The notes under the pieces are model-generated. The model was given only the letters and a program-made list of their open reading frames with translations. It had not been told where the DNA came from and did not search any database. The translations under genes were made by a program, and so were the position numbers. From contig OZ006967.1 in the NCBI GenBank assembly GCA_963930955.1, forward strand, positions 1,178,001-1,242,000: DNA of 64,000 nucleotides, written 5' to 3'. Positions within the stretch are counted from its first letter, which is position 1, and the number at the start of each line of letters is the position of its first letter. This document shows, one piece after another, positions 49,428 through 57,928 of this stretch. The DNA is from Scatomonas sp963930955. Its GTDB lineage: Bacteria > Bacillota > Clostridia > Lachnospirales > Lachnospiraceae.

Positions 49428-49859
49428 ATGGCTGGAATTCTGATTGCCCTGCTTTCCGGGGCGCTGATGAGTATTCAGGGGGTATTTAACACGGAGGTGA
49501 CCAAACAGAGCAGCGTCTGGGTGGCGGCGGGCTGGGTGCAGCTGTCAGCCCTGGCGGTCTGCGCGGCAGCCTGGTTTTTTACAGGGCGGGAGAGCGTCCG
49601 CGGGCTCTGGCAGATGGATCACAAGTACGCTCTGCTGGGCGGCGTGATCGGAGCTTTTATTACGATCACAGTGATTAAAGGCGTGGATGCCCTGGGACCG
49701 GCCCGGGCTACGATGCTGATCGTTATTGCGCAGCTGTCGGTTTCCTATCTGGTGGAACTGCTGGGAGCCTTTGGGGTGGAAAAGCAGTCCCCGGATATTC
49801 GAAAGCTCTTGGGCTTGGGAATCGCGGCAGCGGGAATTATTTTGTTTGAGTGGGAATGA
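49428..49859 (+). CDS. YdcZ (DUF606) family DMT-type membrane protein
   Basis: 143 residues, four or five hydrophobic helices, with the YdcZ landmarks: GALMSIQGVFNTEVTKQSS at the N-terminus and GGVIGAFITITVIKGVDALGPARATMLIVIAQL in the middle. Members are half-size DMT superfamily transporters that often work in pairs; here only one copy is seen. Substrate unknown. AAAAGGAGTG precedes the ATG. Placed between the arg terminator and a separately promoted hydrolase gene. Confidence 0.88.
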   Translation: MAGILIALLSGALMSIQGVFNTEVTKQSSVWVAAGWVQLSALAVCAAAWFFTGRESVRGLWQMDHKYALLGGVIGAFITITVIKGVDALGPARATMLIVIAQLSVSYLVELLGAFGVEKQSPDIRKLLGLGIAAAGIILFEWE

Positions 49860-49874
49860 AAAAGAGGCGGACTC

Positions 49875-49903
49875 TTGCTGTTTTTTGGATTATAAACTAT
49901 AAT
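49875..49903 (+). promoter_or_regulatory. Sigma-A promoter of the hydrolase-nth-trmO-sfsA run
   Basis: TTGCTG (49875-49880), a 17-base spacer and a perfect TATAAT (49898-49903), 27 bases before the ATG at 49931. Confidence 0.85.
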
Positions 49904-49930
49904 CTGAAGAAAAAGGACCGGAGGGACGCC

Positions 49931-50899
49931 ATGGCACAAAAGAAAGAGTTTTATTTTCCGTCCAGCGACATGCAGACGGAGATCCATGGGGTGGCCTGGC
50001 TGCCGGATTCCGGAAAGGCCCGGGCGGTGTTCCAGATTACCCATGGAATGATGGAATATATTGAACGATACGAAGAATTTGCGGAGTTTTTAACAGAGCA
50101 GGGATTTCTGGTGACTGGCCATGACCATTTAGGCCACGGAAAATCCATCTGTGAACAGAAGGACCTGGGGTACATTGCGGAAAAGAACGGAAGCGGCTGT
50201 CTGGTGGCGGATATGCACCGTCTGCGGCTCATAGCCCAGAAGCGCAATCCTGGTCTGCCCTATTTTATGCTGGGCCACAGCATGGGTTCCTATCTGCTGA
50301 GAAAATACCTGACCATTCACGGAGAGGGACTGGCCGGAGCGCTGATTCTCGGCACCGGCTCTGTGTCTGACGGGGTAGTACTGCTGGGAAAGGCGCTGGC
50401 CAAAACTCTGGCCAGATTCCGGGGCTGGCGCCATCGAAGCCCTCTGATGGAGCGGGCATTCTTTTCCGGCTCCTTTCAGCAGTTTGACATGGATGGAAGC
50501 CACCCGGAAAACAGCTGGCTTACCCGGGATACAGAAGCGGTAAAACGCTACGCAAAGGATCCCCGGTGCAGCTTCCGCTTTACCCTCAACGGTTTCTACA
50601 GTATTCTGGAAACCGTCCGCTACGACAACCAGGATCTGTTTGTTCGCAAAATCCCGCAGGATCTTCCGGTAATCCTTATGTCCGGAGACAGAGATCCCGT
50701 AGGAGATCTGGGCAAGGGCGTCAAGAAGGTGGAGCGCCAGCTGCGGGAGGCCGGGATCCGGGATCTGACCTGCGTGCTGTATCCGGAGGACCGGCATGAG
50801 ATCCTCAACGAACTGGACAAGGATCAGGTCTACCGGGATATCCTCGACTGGTGCGAGAGGGTCCTGGAGCAGAGGGAAAAAAGAATGGAGACAAAATAG
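49931..50899 (+). CDS. Alpha/beta hydrolase, monoacylglycerol-lipase-like
   Basis: 322 residues of the serine aminopeptidase/Hydrolase_4 type. Catalytic triad candidates: Ser in LGHSMGSYLLRKY, Asp in LMSGDRDPVG and His in YPEDRHEILNELD. The oxyanion-side motif is ITHGMMEYIERYEEFAEFL and the DHLGHGKS strand is typical for monoglyceride lipase or lysophospholipase relatives. No signal peptide, so cytosolic. nth follows with no gap. The natural substrate is unknown. Confidence 0.9.
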   Translation: MAQKKEFYFPSSDMQTEIHGVAWLPDSGKARAVFQITHGMMEYIERYEEFAEFLTEQGFLVTGHDHLGHGKSICEQKDLGYIAEKNGSGCLVADMHRLRLIAQKRNPGLPYFMLGHSMGSYLLRKYLTIHGEGLAGALILGTGSVSDGVVLLGKALAKTLARFRGWRHRSPLMERAFFSGSFQQFDMDGSHPENSWLTRDTEAVKRYAKDPRCSFRFTLNGFYSILETVRYDNQDLFVRKIPQDLPVILMSGDRDPVGDLGKGVKKVERQLREAGIRDLTCVLYPEDRHEILNELDKDQVYRDILDWCERVLEQREKRMETK

Positions 50900-51541
50900 A
50901 TGACGAAAGAAGAACTGGCTCTGGAAGTGATCCGGCGCCTGAAAGAAGAGTACCCGGAAGCGGGATGTACTCTGGATTATAATGAAGCCTGGAAGCTGCT
51001 GGTGAGCGTGCGGCTGGCGGCTCAGTGTACGGATGCCAGGGTAAATGTAGTGGTGCAGGATCTGTATAAAAAATATCCTACGGTAAAGGCGCTGGCAGAG
51101 GCGGAAGTGGAGGATATTGAAGAAATTGTCCGTCCCTGCGGTCTGGGGCGCAGTAAAGCCCGGGATATCAGCGGCTGTATGAAGATTTTGCAGGAACAGT
51201 ACAACGGAAAGGTGCCGGAGGATTTCGACGCCCTCCTGAAACTGCCGGGAGTAGGAAGAAAAAGCGCCAATCTGATCCTGGGGGATGTGTTCGGGAAACC
51301 GGCCATTGTTACCGATACGCACTGTATCCGGCTTTCCAACCGCATCGGCCTGGTGGAAAACATCAAAGAGCCGAAAAAGGTGGAGATGGAACTCTGGAAG
51401 ATTATACCTCCGGAGGAGGGCAGTGATTTTTGCCACCGGCTGGTATATCACGGACGGGATGTGTGCACAGCCAGGACAAAACCGCACTGCGGCCAGTGCT
51501 GCCTGAAGGATATTTGTGCCAGAAACGGGGTGGAAGGATAG
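50900..51541 (+). CDS. nth: Endonuclease III
   Basis: DNA glycosylase and AP lyase that removes oxidised pyrimidines in base excision repair. 213 residues: helix-hairpin-helix LPGVGRKSANLIL with the catalytic lysine, the catalytic aspartate in IVTDTHCIRLSNR, and a C-terminal 4Fe-4S cluster site with four cysteines in CTARTKPHCGQCCLKDIC. The spacing between the first two cluster cysteines is seven residues, one more than in the E. coli protein. Starts at the base after the hydrolase stop, and trmO starts at the base after its own stop. Confidence 0.95.
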   Translation: MTKEELALEVIRRLKEEYPEAGCTLDYNEAWKLLVSVRLAAQCTDARVNVVVQDLYKKYPTVKALAEAEVEDIEEIVRPCGLGRSKARDISGCMKILQEQYNGKVPEDFDALLKLPGVGRKSANLILGDVFGKPAIVTDTHCIRLSNRIGLVENIKEPKKVEMELWKIIPPEEGSDFCHRLVYHGRDVCTARTKPHCGQCCLKDICARNGVEG

Positions 51542-52237
51542 ATGGAAGTACATACCTTAAAAGTGATCGCCAGGATCCGCAGCGAGTTTCCCACCAAATT
51601 CGGAATACCCAGACAGAGCGGGCTGATCCCGGAACTGACGGCGGCTGTAATTTTTGAACCGGAATACCGGAATCCGGAGGCGCTCCGAGGATTGGAAAAT
51701 TTTTCTCACATCTGGCTGATCTGGGAATTTTCAGAGTCGGTCCGGGAAGACTGGTCTCCTACGGTTCGGCCTCCCCGTCTGGGAGGCAACCGGCGGGTGG
51801 GAGTGTTCGCCAGCCGTTCCCCTTTCCGGCCAAACGCCATCGGTCTATCCTCCGTGCGGCTGCTGGGGATTGAAAAGCACCCGCAGTACGGAGAGATGCT
51901 CCTGGTTTCCGGGGCGGATCTTATGGACGGAACCCCGATTTTTGATATTAAGCCCTACCTTCCCCAGGGAGACTGCCATCCGGAAGCCACCGGCGGATAC
52001 ACAGACTGGCTGGAGGAGCCCCTGCTGGAGGTGGATTTTCCGGAAGAATTGCTGAAACGGATCCCGGAAAAAAGCAGGGAGGCCTTGCTGGCTGTCCTGG
52101 CCCACGACACCCGGCCGGGCTATCAGCGGGACGAGGAAAGAATATATGGTCTTCCCTTTGGGGAGTTTGATGTAAAGTTCCGGGTACAGGGAAAACAGCT
52201 GCACGTTCTGGGACTGGAAGAACGGGATCAGAGGTAA
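51542..52237 (+). CDS. trmO: tRNA (t6A37) N6-methyltransferase TrmO
   Basis: SAM-dependent methylation of t6A37 in threonine tRNAs, a modification that sharpens decoding. 231 residues. TsaA/TrmO beta-barrel landmarks: VIARIRSEFPTKFGIPRQSGL, LENFSHIWLIWEFS, RPPRLGGNRRVGVFASRSPFRPNAIGLSSVRL, and a C-terminal RPGYQRDEERIYGLPFGEFDVKF. It fits with mtaB (21 kb away), which acts on the same t6A37 base in a different way. Confidence 0.94.
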   Translation: MEVHTLKVIARIRSEFPTKFGIPRQSGLIPELTAAVIFEPEYRNPEALRGLENFSHIWLIWEFSESVREDWSPTVRPPRLGGNRRVGVFASRSPFRPNAIGLSSVRLLGIEKHPQYGEMLLVSGADLMDGTPIFDIKPYLPQGDCHPEATGGYTDWLEEPLLEVDFPEELLKRIPEKSREALLAVLAHDTRPGYQRDEERIYGLPFGEFDVKFRVQGKQLHVLGLEERDQR

Positions 52238-52244
52238 GAGAGCT

Positions 52245-52934
52245 GTGCGTTACGAAAGAATGAGAAAAGGAATCTTCCTGGAGCGTCCCAACCGGTTTAT
52301 CGCCCATGTTCAGCTGGAGGGACAGCCGGAGATTACGGTCTGCCATGTAAAAAACACCGGACGCTGCCGGGAACTGCTGGTGCCCGGGGCGGAAATCTGG
52401 GTACAGATGGCGGATCATCCTGCCAGAAAAACCCCTTGCGATCTGATCTGTGTGCGGAAAGGAAAACGGCTCATTAACATGGACTCTCAGGCGCCTAACT
52501 GCGTGGCGGAGGAATGGCTGCGAAGAGGGGAGCTGTTTCCGGAAGGAACGCAGATCCGACGGGAAGTACGGTTCGGCAGCTCCCGGTTTGATTTTTACGC
52601 GGAAAAAGAAGGACGCCGGGCTTTTCTGGAGGTGAAGGGAGTAACCCTGGAGGAAGAGGGCATGACCCGTTTTCCGGACGCTCCTACTGAGAGGGGCGTC
52701 CGCCATCTGGAAGAATTGATCCGCACTCTGCAGGAAGGATATGAGGCCTATCTGCTCTTTGTGATTCAGATGGAGCAAGTCCGGGGAGTGGCGCCCAACG
52801 ATAGGACCCATCCTGCCTTTGGAGAGACCCTGCGGAAGGCCGCTGCGGCGGGTGTGAAAATCCTGGCGGTGGATTGCCGGGTGAGTCCGGAGGAACTGCG
52901 GCCCGGGTCTCGGGTTCCTGTGTTTTTAGAGTAA
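52245..52934 (+). CDS. sfsA: Sugar fermentation stimulation protein SfsA (nuclease)
   Basis: 229 residues. SfsA family with FLERPNRFIAHVQLEG (OB-like N-terminus), HVKNTGRCRELLVPG and a C-terminal restriction-endonuclease-like site with SRFDFYAEKEGRRAFLEVKGVTLEE. Members bind and cut nucleic acids; in E. coli the gene was found through an effect on maltose use. The start is GTG 52245; an ATG at 52260 is a possible alternative. Seven bases after trmO. Confidence 0.92.
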   Translation: MRYERMRKGIFLERPNRFIAHVQLEGQPEITVCHVKNTGRCRELLVPGAEIWVQMADHPARKTPCDLICVRKGKRLINMDSQAPNCVAEEWLRRGELFPEGTQIRREVRFGSSRFDFYAEKEGRRAFLEVKGVTLEEEGMTRFPDAPTERGVRHLEELIRTLQEGYEAYLLFVIQMEQVRGVAPNDRTHPAFGETLRKAAAAGVKILAVDCRVSPEELRPGSRVPVFLE

Positions 52935-52952
52935 ATTTACGGAAAGTATATT

Positions 52953-52967
52953 TTTTTTCAGAAAATT
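52953..52967 (+). promoter_or_regulatory. CodY box before the two-domain PPK2 gene
   Basis: Thirteen of fifteen positions match AATTTTCWGAAAATT. It ends four bases before a TACACT -10 (52972-52977) and occupies the promoter spacer, so CodY would block RNA polymerase. The -35 (about 52949-52954) is weak. Confidence 0.6.
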
Positions 52968-53026
52968 GTGGTACACTGTCAGAAACAGAATGAAACGGGA
53001 AGGAAAAAGAAGGGAGGGTGTACGCA

Positions 53027-54541
53027 ATGCTGGAAAATATTGATCTTTCCAAAACAATGAAAAAGAAAGAGGAAAAGGAACAGCTGGAGCAGCTGGACCG
53101 GGAAGTGGCGGCTCTGCAGAGAAAAGCCAGGGAACTGAAGATTCCGGTCATGGTGGTCTTTGAGGGCTGGGGAGCCTCTGGAAAAGGCCGGCTGATCAAC
53201 CGCATGATCCAGCCCCTGGATCCCAGAGGATTCAAAGTCCTTTCAATTCAGAAATCTACAGAAGAGGAAGAAAGACATCCCTACATGTGGAGGTTCTGGA
53301 ACCGGATTCCCTCCAGAGGGAGGATGTATATTTTTGACAGAAGCTGGTATACCCGGGTGATGCGGGATCGGGTCGATCAGGAGATGAGCCGGGAACAGGT
53401 GGTCTGCGGTTACAATGAAATTAATTCTTTTGAACGGATGCTGACTGTGGACGGAATGCTGATCGTAAAATTTTTCCTGCATATTTCCAAGGGAGAGCAG
53501 AAAAGGCGTTTTGAAAAGCTGGAAAGTTCCGAAGAAACCCGCTGGAGAGTGACGAAGGAGGATTGGAAGCATCATAAGCAGTATGAGGAATACTTTGAGT
53601 ATTACGATGAGATGCTGATCAATACGGATACAGAGTATGCGCCCTGGCATGTGGTAGAGGCAGAAGATTCCGGATACGCTTCGGTGCGGATCCTGGACTG
53701 TCTGGTGAGAGCTCTGCGGCTGCGGATCCAGCAGGAGAACGAAGGAACCGCACAGGGATCCCCCTATCTGCAGTCGGGACCTTCCGCCCGCTCTTCCTCG
53801 CCACTGGCCAGAGTGGATCTTTCCAAAGAGATTAAGAAGGAAAAATATAAAGAACTGCTGAAGCAGTATCAGAAGCGGCTGGCAGTACTCCAGGATGAGA
53901 TTTATCGGGAGCGGATTCCCATGGTTCTGGGCTTTGAGGGCTGGGACGCCGCCGGAAAGGGAGGCGCCATCAAGCGTCTTACGGAATGTATGGATCCCAG
54001 GGGCTATGAGGTGGTACCCACGGCATCCCCTAATGATTATGAAAAAGCCCACCATTATCTCTGGAGATTCTGGACCAAAATGCCCCTCAGCGGCCATATT
54101 GCCATTTTTGACCGGACCTGGTACGGCCGGGTTATGGTGGAGCGGATCGAGGGATTCTGCAGCAAGGCGGAATGGCAGAGAGCCTACCGGGAGATCAATG
54201 AAATGGAAGAGCAGCTGACCCAGGCCGGAGTGATCGTGCTGAAATTCTGGATCCAGATTGATAAAGACGAACAGGAACGGCGTTTTCTGGACCGTCAGGA
54301 AAACCCGGAAAAAGCCTGGAAGATTACAGAGGAAGACTGGAGAAACCGGGCAAAATGGGATGAATATGAGCCGGCGGTCAATGAGATGATCATGAAAACC
54401 TCCACTGCCAGGGCACCTTGGATTATTGTGGAGGGCAACTGCAAATATTACGCCAGGCTGAAGGTTCTGAAAACCGTTGTGGAGGCTCTGGAGAAAAGAC
54501 TTGGAAAAGATACAAAACAAAAGGAATCAAAAAAAGGATAA
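53027..54541 (+). CDS. Two-domain polyphosphate kinase 2 (polyphosphate:AMP phosphotransferase)
   Basis: About 504 residues made of two PPK2 domains. Domain 1 (about 10-235) has Walker A GWGASGKG (47-54) and FDRSWYTRV; domain 2 (about 265-490) has Walker A GWDAAGKGG and FDRTWYGRVMVER. Two-domain PPK2 enzymes such as the Pseudomonas aeruginosa member phosphorylate AMP to ADP with polyphosphate, mainly through the second domain. Domain 1 deviates at the Walker A (GAS for DAA), consistent with a structural role. The ATG at 53027 is chosen over a GTG at 53018 because AGGGAGGGTG precedes it. A CodY box lies in its promoter. No ppk1 or ppx gene is near. Confidence 0.93.
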   Translation: MLENIDLSKTMKKKEEKEQLEQLDREVAALQRKARELKIPVMVVFEGWGASGKGRLINRMIQPLDPRGFKVLSIQKSTEEEERHPYMWRFWNRIPSRGRMYIFDRSWYTRVMRDRVDQEMSREQVVCGYNEINSFERMLTVDGMLIVKFFLHISKGEQKRRFEKLESSEETRWRVTKEDWKHHKQYEEYFEYYDEMLINTDTEYAPWHVVEAEDSGYASVRILDCLVRALRLRIQQENEGTAQGSPYLQSGPSARSSSPLARVDLSKEIKKEKYKELLKQYQKRLAVLQDEIYRERIPMVLGFEGWDAAGKGGAIKRLTECMDPRGYEVVPTASPNDYEKAHHYLWRFWTKMPLSGHIAIFDRTWYGRVMVERIEGFCSKAEWQRAYREINEMEEQLTQAGVIVLKFWIQIDKDEQERRFLDRQENPEKAWKITEEDWRNRAKWDEYEPAVNEMIMKTSTARAPWIIVEGNCKYYARLKVLKTVVEALEKRLGKDTKQKESKKG

Positions 54542-54569
54542 AATAAAAGAGCAGGATTCAAAAAACTGG

Positions 54570-55460
54570 ATGGAACCCTGCCGGCTCTGCCCCAGAAACT
54601 GCGGCAGCCGGCGGCTTTCCGGAAATCGGGGGCGCTGCGGAGTCAGCGCCCTTTTAAAGGTGTCCAGGGCGGCGCTCCATATGTGGGAGGAACCCTGCAT
54701 TTCCGGGGAGGGCGGCTCGGGAGCGGTGTTTTTTTCCGGCTGTCCCCTGCACTGTGTATACTGTCAGAACCGGGCCATTTCAGACGGACAGGCAGGAAAA
54801 GAAATTTCGGTGGAACGGCTGGGGGAGATTTTTCTGGAACTTCAGGGGAAGGGAGCGGAAAATATCAATCTGGTAACCCCTACCCATTATGTACCTCAGA
54901 TCCGGGAAGCCCTGGAACTTGCCAAAGCCCGGGGGCTGGAACTGCCGGTGGTCTTTAATTGCAGCGGCTATGAAAAACCGGAGGTTCTGGAATGGCTGGA
55001 AGGGTACATAGATGTTTACCTTACGGATTTCAAGTACATAGAGAGCAGAACGGCAGAAAAGTATTCTTTTGCGCCGGATTATCCGGAGCGGGCGAAAGCC
55101 GCGCTGGAGGAAATGATCCGCCAGTGCCCCCGGCCGCTGTTTTCGGAAAAAGGAATCCTGAAAAAAGGAGTCATAGTCCGGCACCTTCTTCTTCCAGGCC
55201 GGACGGCAGAGGCCAGGGCGGTAGTGGACTATGTATACAGGCGCTACGGAAACCAGGTTTATATCAGCTTAATGAATCAATACACACCATTTCCGGAACT
55301 GAAGGAAACATACCCGGAGCTCTGCCGGAAGGTGACCAGACGGGAGTATGATTCTCTGGTAGATTACGCTCTGAACCTGGGAGTGGAGCAGGGGTTTATC
55401 CAGGAGGGAGAAACCGCCGGGGAAAGTTTTATCCCGGCGTTTGATTACGAAGGAGTATAG
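54570..55460 (+). CDS. Radical SAM protein, PflX-like
   Basis: About 296 residues. Radical SAM triad CPLHCVYC in a FFSGCPLHCVYCQNRAIS context, preceded by a second cysteine motif CRLCPRNCG near the N-terminus and GRCGVSALLK. This pattern belongs to the uncharacterised PflX group (COG1313), related to but distinct from pyruvate formate-lyase activating enzyme. No glycyl-radical enzyme gene is adjacent, so the partner is unknown. The ATG at 54570 gives MEPCRLCPRNCG; the ribosome binding site (GCAGGA) is rather far away, so the start is somewhat uncertain. Confidence 0.85.
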   Translation: MEPCRLCPRNCGSRRLSGNRGRCGVSALLKVSRAALHMWEEPCISGEGGSGAVFFSGCPLHCVYCQNRAISDGQAGKEISVERLGEIFLELQGKGAENINLVTPTHYVPQIREALELAKARGLELPVVFNCSGYEKPEVLEWLEGYIDVYLTDFKYIESRTAEKYSFAPDYPERAKAALEEMIRQCPRPLFSEKGILKKGVIVRHLLLPGRTAEARAVVDYVYRRYGNQVYISLMNQYTPFPELKETYPELCRKVTRREYDSLVDYALNLGVEQGFIQEGETAGESFIPAFDYEGV

Positions 55461-55473
55461 GAGGAGCAAAGAG

Positions 55474-56676
55474 ATGGCGCAGGCTGCGGCAGTGCTGAAA
55501 AAAGGGGAGGGGCGGATGCTGAAGGCAGGCGGCCCCTGGATTTTTGACAATGAGATTGCTTCCCTGGAGGGAAGCTATGAAAACGGAGATATCCTGGAGG
55601 TCCGGGATTTCGACGGCTATTTCCTGGGAAAAGGATTTATCAACGATGCTTCTAAGATCCGCATCCGGATGATGACCCGGAACAAAGACCAGGAGATCAA
55701 TGAGGAATTTCTCCGTCAACGGCTGACGGATGCCTGGGAATATCGGAAAAAAGTAGTGGACACCGGCAGCTGCCGCCTGGTTTTCGGGGAGGCGGATTTT
55801 CTGCCGGGGCTGGTGATCGATAAGTTTTCGGATGTGCTGGTGGTACAGTCTCTGGCGCTGGGCATTGACCGGATGAAGGATACCATCGTAAAACTGCTGC
55901 GGGAGATCCTGGCGGAGGACGGGATCTCCATTCGGGGCGTTTATGAGCGCAGCGACGCCAAAGTGCGGCGGCAGGAAGGGATGGAACTCTGCAAGGGATT
56001 TATCGGAGAACCCTTTGACACCAATGTGGAGATTGAAGAAAACGGGGTACGCTATCTGGTGGATGTAAAAGACGGGCAGAAGACGGGTTTTTTCCTGGAT
56101 CAGAAATATAACCGCCTGGCCATCCAGAAGCTCTGCCCGGGAGCAAAGGTTCTGGACTGCTTCACCCATACGGGCTCCTTCGCCCTGAATGCGGCAAAAG
56201 GAGGGGCGGCCAGTGTGCTGGGAGTGGACGCCTCGGAGCTGGGGGTCCGTCAGGCGGAGAAAAACGCTGCTCTCAACGGGGTTTCGGATCGGGTGAAATT
56301 CCTCTGTGCCGATGTTTTTGAACTGCTGCCGGAGCTGGAAAAGAAAGGGGAGACCTTTGATGTGATCATTCTGGATCCTCCAGCTTTTACTAAGTCCCGG
56401 AATTCCGTGAAGAATGCCGTCAAAGGCTACCGGGAAATCAACCTGCGGGCCATGAAGCTGATCCGGGACGGGGGATTTCTGGCCACCTGCTCCTGCTCCC
56501 ATTTCATGACTTATGAACTTTTTACCAAGACCATCAATCAGGCGGCTCACAATGTACACCGACGGCTGCGCCAGGTGGAGTACCGCACCCAGGCGCCGGA
56601 TCACCCCATTCTCTGGGCGGCGGAGGAATCCTACTATCTGAAGTTTTATGTCTTCCAGGTGTGCGAGGAGAAGTAG
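55474..56676 (+). CDS. RlmI-like class I SAM-dependent rRNA methyltransferase
   Basis: 400 residues: N-terminal PUA-like domain (about 5-80), an EEHGR-like connecting domain, and a methyltransferase domain with VLDCFTHTGSFALNAAKGG (SAM motif I), VLGVDASELGVRQAEKNA and IILDPPAFTKS. The NLRAMKLI and CSCSHFM segments are typical of the RlmI/YwbD group that makes 5-methylcytidine in 23S rRNA; the exact target here is inferred. AGGAGGAGCAAAGAG gives the ATG at 55474, 13 bases after the PflX-like gene. Confidence 0.92.
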   Translation: MAQAAAVLKKGEGRMLKAGGPWIFDNEIASLEGSYENGDILEVRDFDGYFLGKGFINDASKIRIRMMTRNKDQEINEEFLRQRLTDAWEYRKKVVDTGSCRLVFGEADFLPGLVIDKFSDVLVVQSLALGIDRMKDTIVKLLREILAEDGISIRGVYERSDAKVRRQEGMELCKGFIGEPFDTNVEIEENGVRYLVDVKDGQKTGFFLDQKYNRLAIQKLCPGAKVLDCFTHTGSFALNAAKGGAASVLGVDASELGVRQAEKNAALNGVSDRVKFLCADVFELLPELEKKGETFDVIILDPPAFTKSRNSVKNAVKGYREINLRAMKLIRDGGFLATCSCSHFMTYELFTKTINQAAHNVHRRLRQVEYRTQAPDHPILWAAEESYYLKFYVFQVCEEK

Positions 56677-56697
56677 GGGAAAAATTGCATAAACGCC

Positions 56698-56746
56698 AGA
56701 AAAGCAGCAGATCCCTGCGGTCTGCTGCTTTTCTGTGGAGTTTTTT
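56698..56746. terminator. Terminator between the rRNA methyltransferase gene and the substrate-binding protein gene
   Basis: Perfect 14-pair stem (56698-56711 with 56721-56734) of AGAAAAGCAGCAGA and its complement, followed by a T-run at 56741-56746. A/T-rich arms allow use on both strands. Confidence 0.85.
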
Positions 56747-57793
56747 CTATTCCGGCTTTGCCTGTTCCGCCGCATTTTCCGCGAAGGAAGTATCCACCAG
56801 CTTTTCATAGGGGGCCCGCTCCGACAGTTCCCCGGCGCCCTCCAGAATATCCTGAAGCAGATCAAAGCTGTCTTCCTCAAAGATCAGATCCGCTTTCCAG
56901 GTATCCTGTTCATAGTAGCGGGTCACGATGGTGGTAATGGTGGACAGTTCCGTTTCAGAGAACTGGGGGGAAATCACCTGGGAAATTTCCTCTGGCGTGT
57001 GGGTCTGCACATAATCCATGCCTTTCTGCAGGGCATTGGTGAAGGACTGGATCACTTCCGGATGTTCTTCCATGAAGCTGGATCTGGCGCTGAAGGCTGT
57101 GTAGGGTACGTAGCCGGAATCCTCGCCCAGGGAGGCGATGACATAGCCGTCTCCCTGTTCTTCCAGGGCAGTGGCGGAAGGCTCGAATTCAACGGTATAA
57201 TCCCCCTGTCCCCCGGAGAAGGCAGCGGCGGTGGAGCCGAAGTCAATGCCCTGATTGATAGCAAGATCTTCCCGGGGATCGATGCCGTTCTGTTTCAGCA
57301 CGTATTCAAAGACCATCTGGGGCATTCCGCCTTTCCGGCCGCCCAGCACGTATTTTCCTTTCAGATCTTCCCACTGAAAATCCTCAGCCGGTTCCCGGCC
57401 TACCAGAAAATTCCCGGCCCGCTGAGTCAGCTGGGCAAAGTTTACCACCACATCGTTGGCTCCTTCCAGATAGGCGTATACGGAGGATTCCGGCCCCATA
57501 AAGCCGATATCCGCTTCTCCGGAGATCAGAGCCGTAAGCACCTTGTCGGCTCCGAAACCGTTGACCAGCGTCAGGTCAATGCCTTCTTCCTCAAAGTATC
57601 CTTCTTCTATGGCCACATACATAGGAGCATAAAAAATGGAATGGGCCACTTCGTTCAGGGTAATAGGGACGAGCTCTGTTTCGGCGCCGGCGGAAGACAC
57701 TTCCTGATCCGGGGTGTCCTCTCCGGCGCATCCGGTCAGGGCGCCGCAGCAGAGAAAGGCGGCGCAGACCAGGGCGAATACTTTTTTTGCCAT
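56747..57793 (-). CDS. ABC transporter substrate-binding lipoprotein, NMT1/SsuA-like
   Basis: 348 residues. Lipoprotein signal peptide with lipobox LTGC and the modified cysteine at position 22, then a periplasmic-binding fold of the NMT1/THI5-like or SsuA type (VPITLNEVAHSIFYAPMYVAIEEGYFEEEGIDLTLV near the N-terminus). Such proteins deliver thiamine precursors, nitrate, taurine or aliphatic sulfonates to an ABC permease. No permease or ATPase gene lies on either side, so it is an orphan component. AGGAGGTCTAAT precedes the ATG. Its promoter is not clear; a TATACT (about 57817-57822) lacks a good -35. Confidence 0.92.
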   Translation of the reverse strand: MAKKVFALVCAAFLCCGALTGCAGEDTPDQEVSSAGAETELVPITLNEVAHSIFYAPMYVAIEEGYFEEEGIDLTLVNGFGADKVLTALISGEADIGFMGPESSVYAYLEGANDVVVNFAQLTQRAGNFLVGREPAEDFQWEDLKGKYVLGGRKGGMPQMVFEYVLKQNGIDPREDLAINQGIDFGSTAAAFSGGQGDYTVEFEPSATALEEQGDGYVIASLGEDSGYVPYTAFSARSSFMEEHPEVIQSFTNALQKGMDYVQTHTPEEISQVISPQFSETELSTITTIVTRYYEQDTWKADLIFEEDSFDLLQDILEGAGELSERAPYEKLVDTSFAENAAEQAKPE

Positions 57794-57857
57794 ATTAGAC
57801 CTCCTGATTTCCTACTCTTCCAGTATATGCGGGATGCGGGCAAAGGGTTAGAAGAGA

Positions 57858-57886
57858 TTGCCCCGGGGGAAGGAAAAGCGTATAAT
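57858..57886 (+). promoter_or_regulatory. Sigma-A promoter of the RluA-family gene
   Basis: TTGCCC (57858-57863), a 17-base spacer and a perfect TATAAT (57881-57886), 42 bases before the ATG. Confidence 0.75.
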
Positions 57887-57928
57887 CAGAAAAGAATTTA
57901 AAAACATTTACGGAGCAGAGGAAAGAGC

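Noticed and set aside
57794..57857. Thiamine or other riboswitch before the NMT1-like binding protein gene
   Set aside because: Fewer than 100 bases separate the gene from the divergent promoter and no conserved TPP element is visible.
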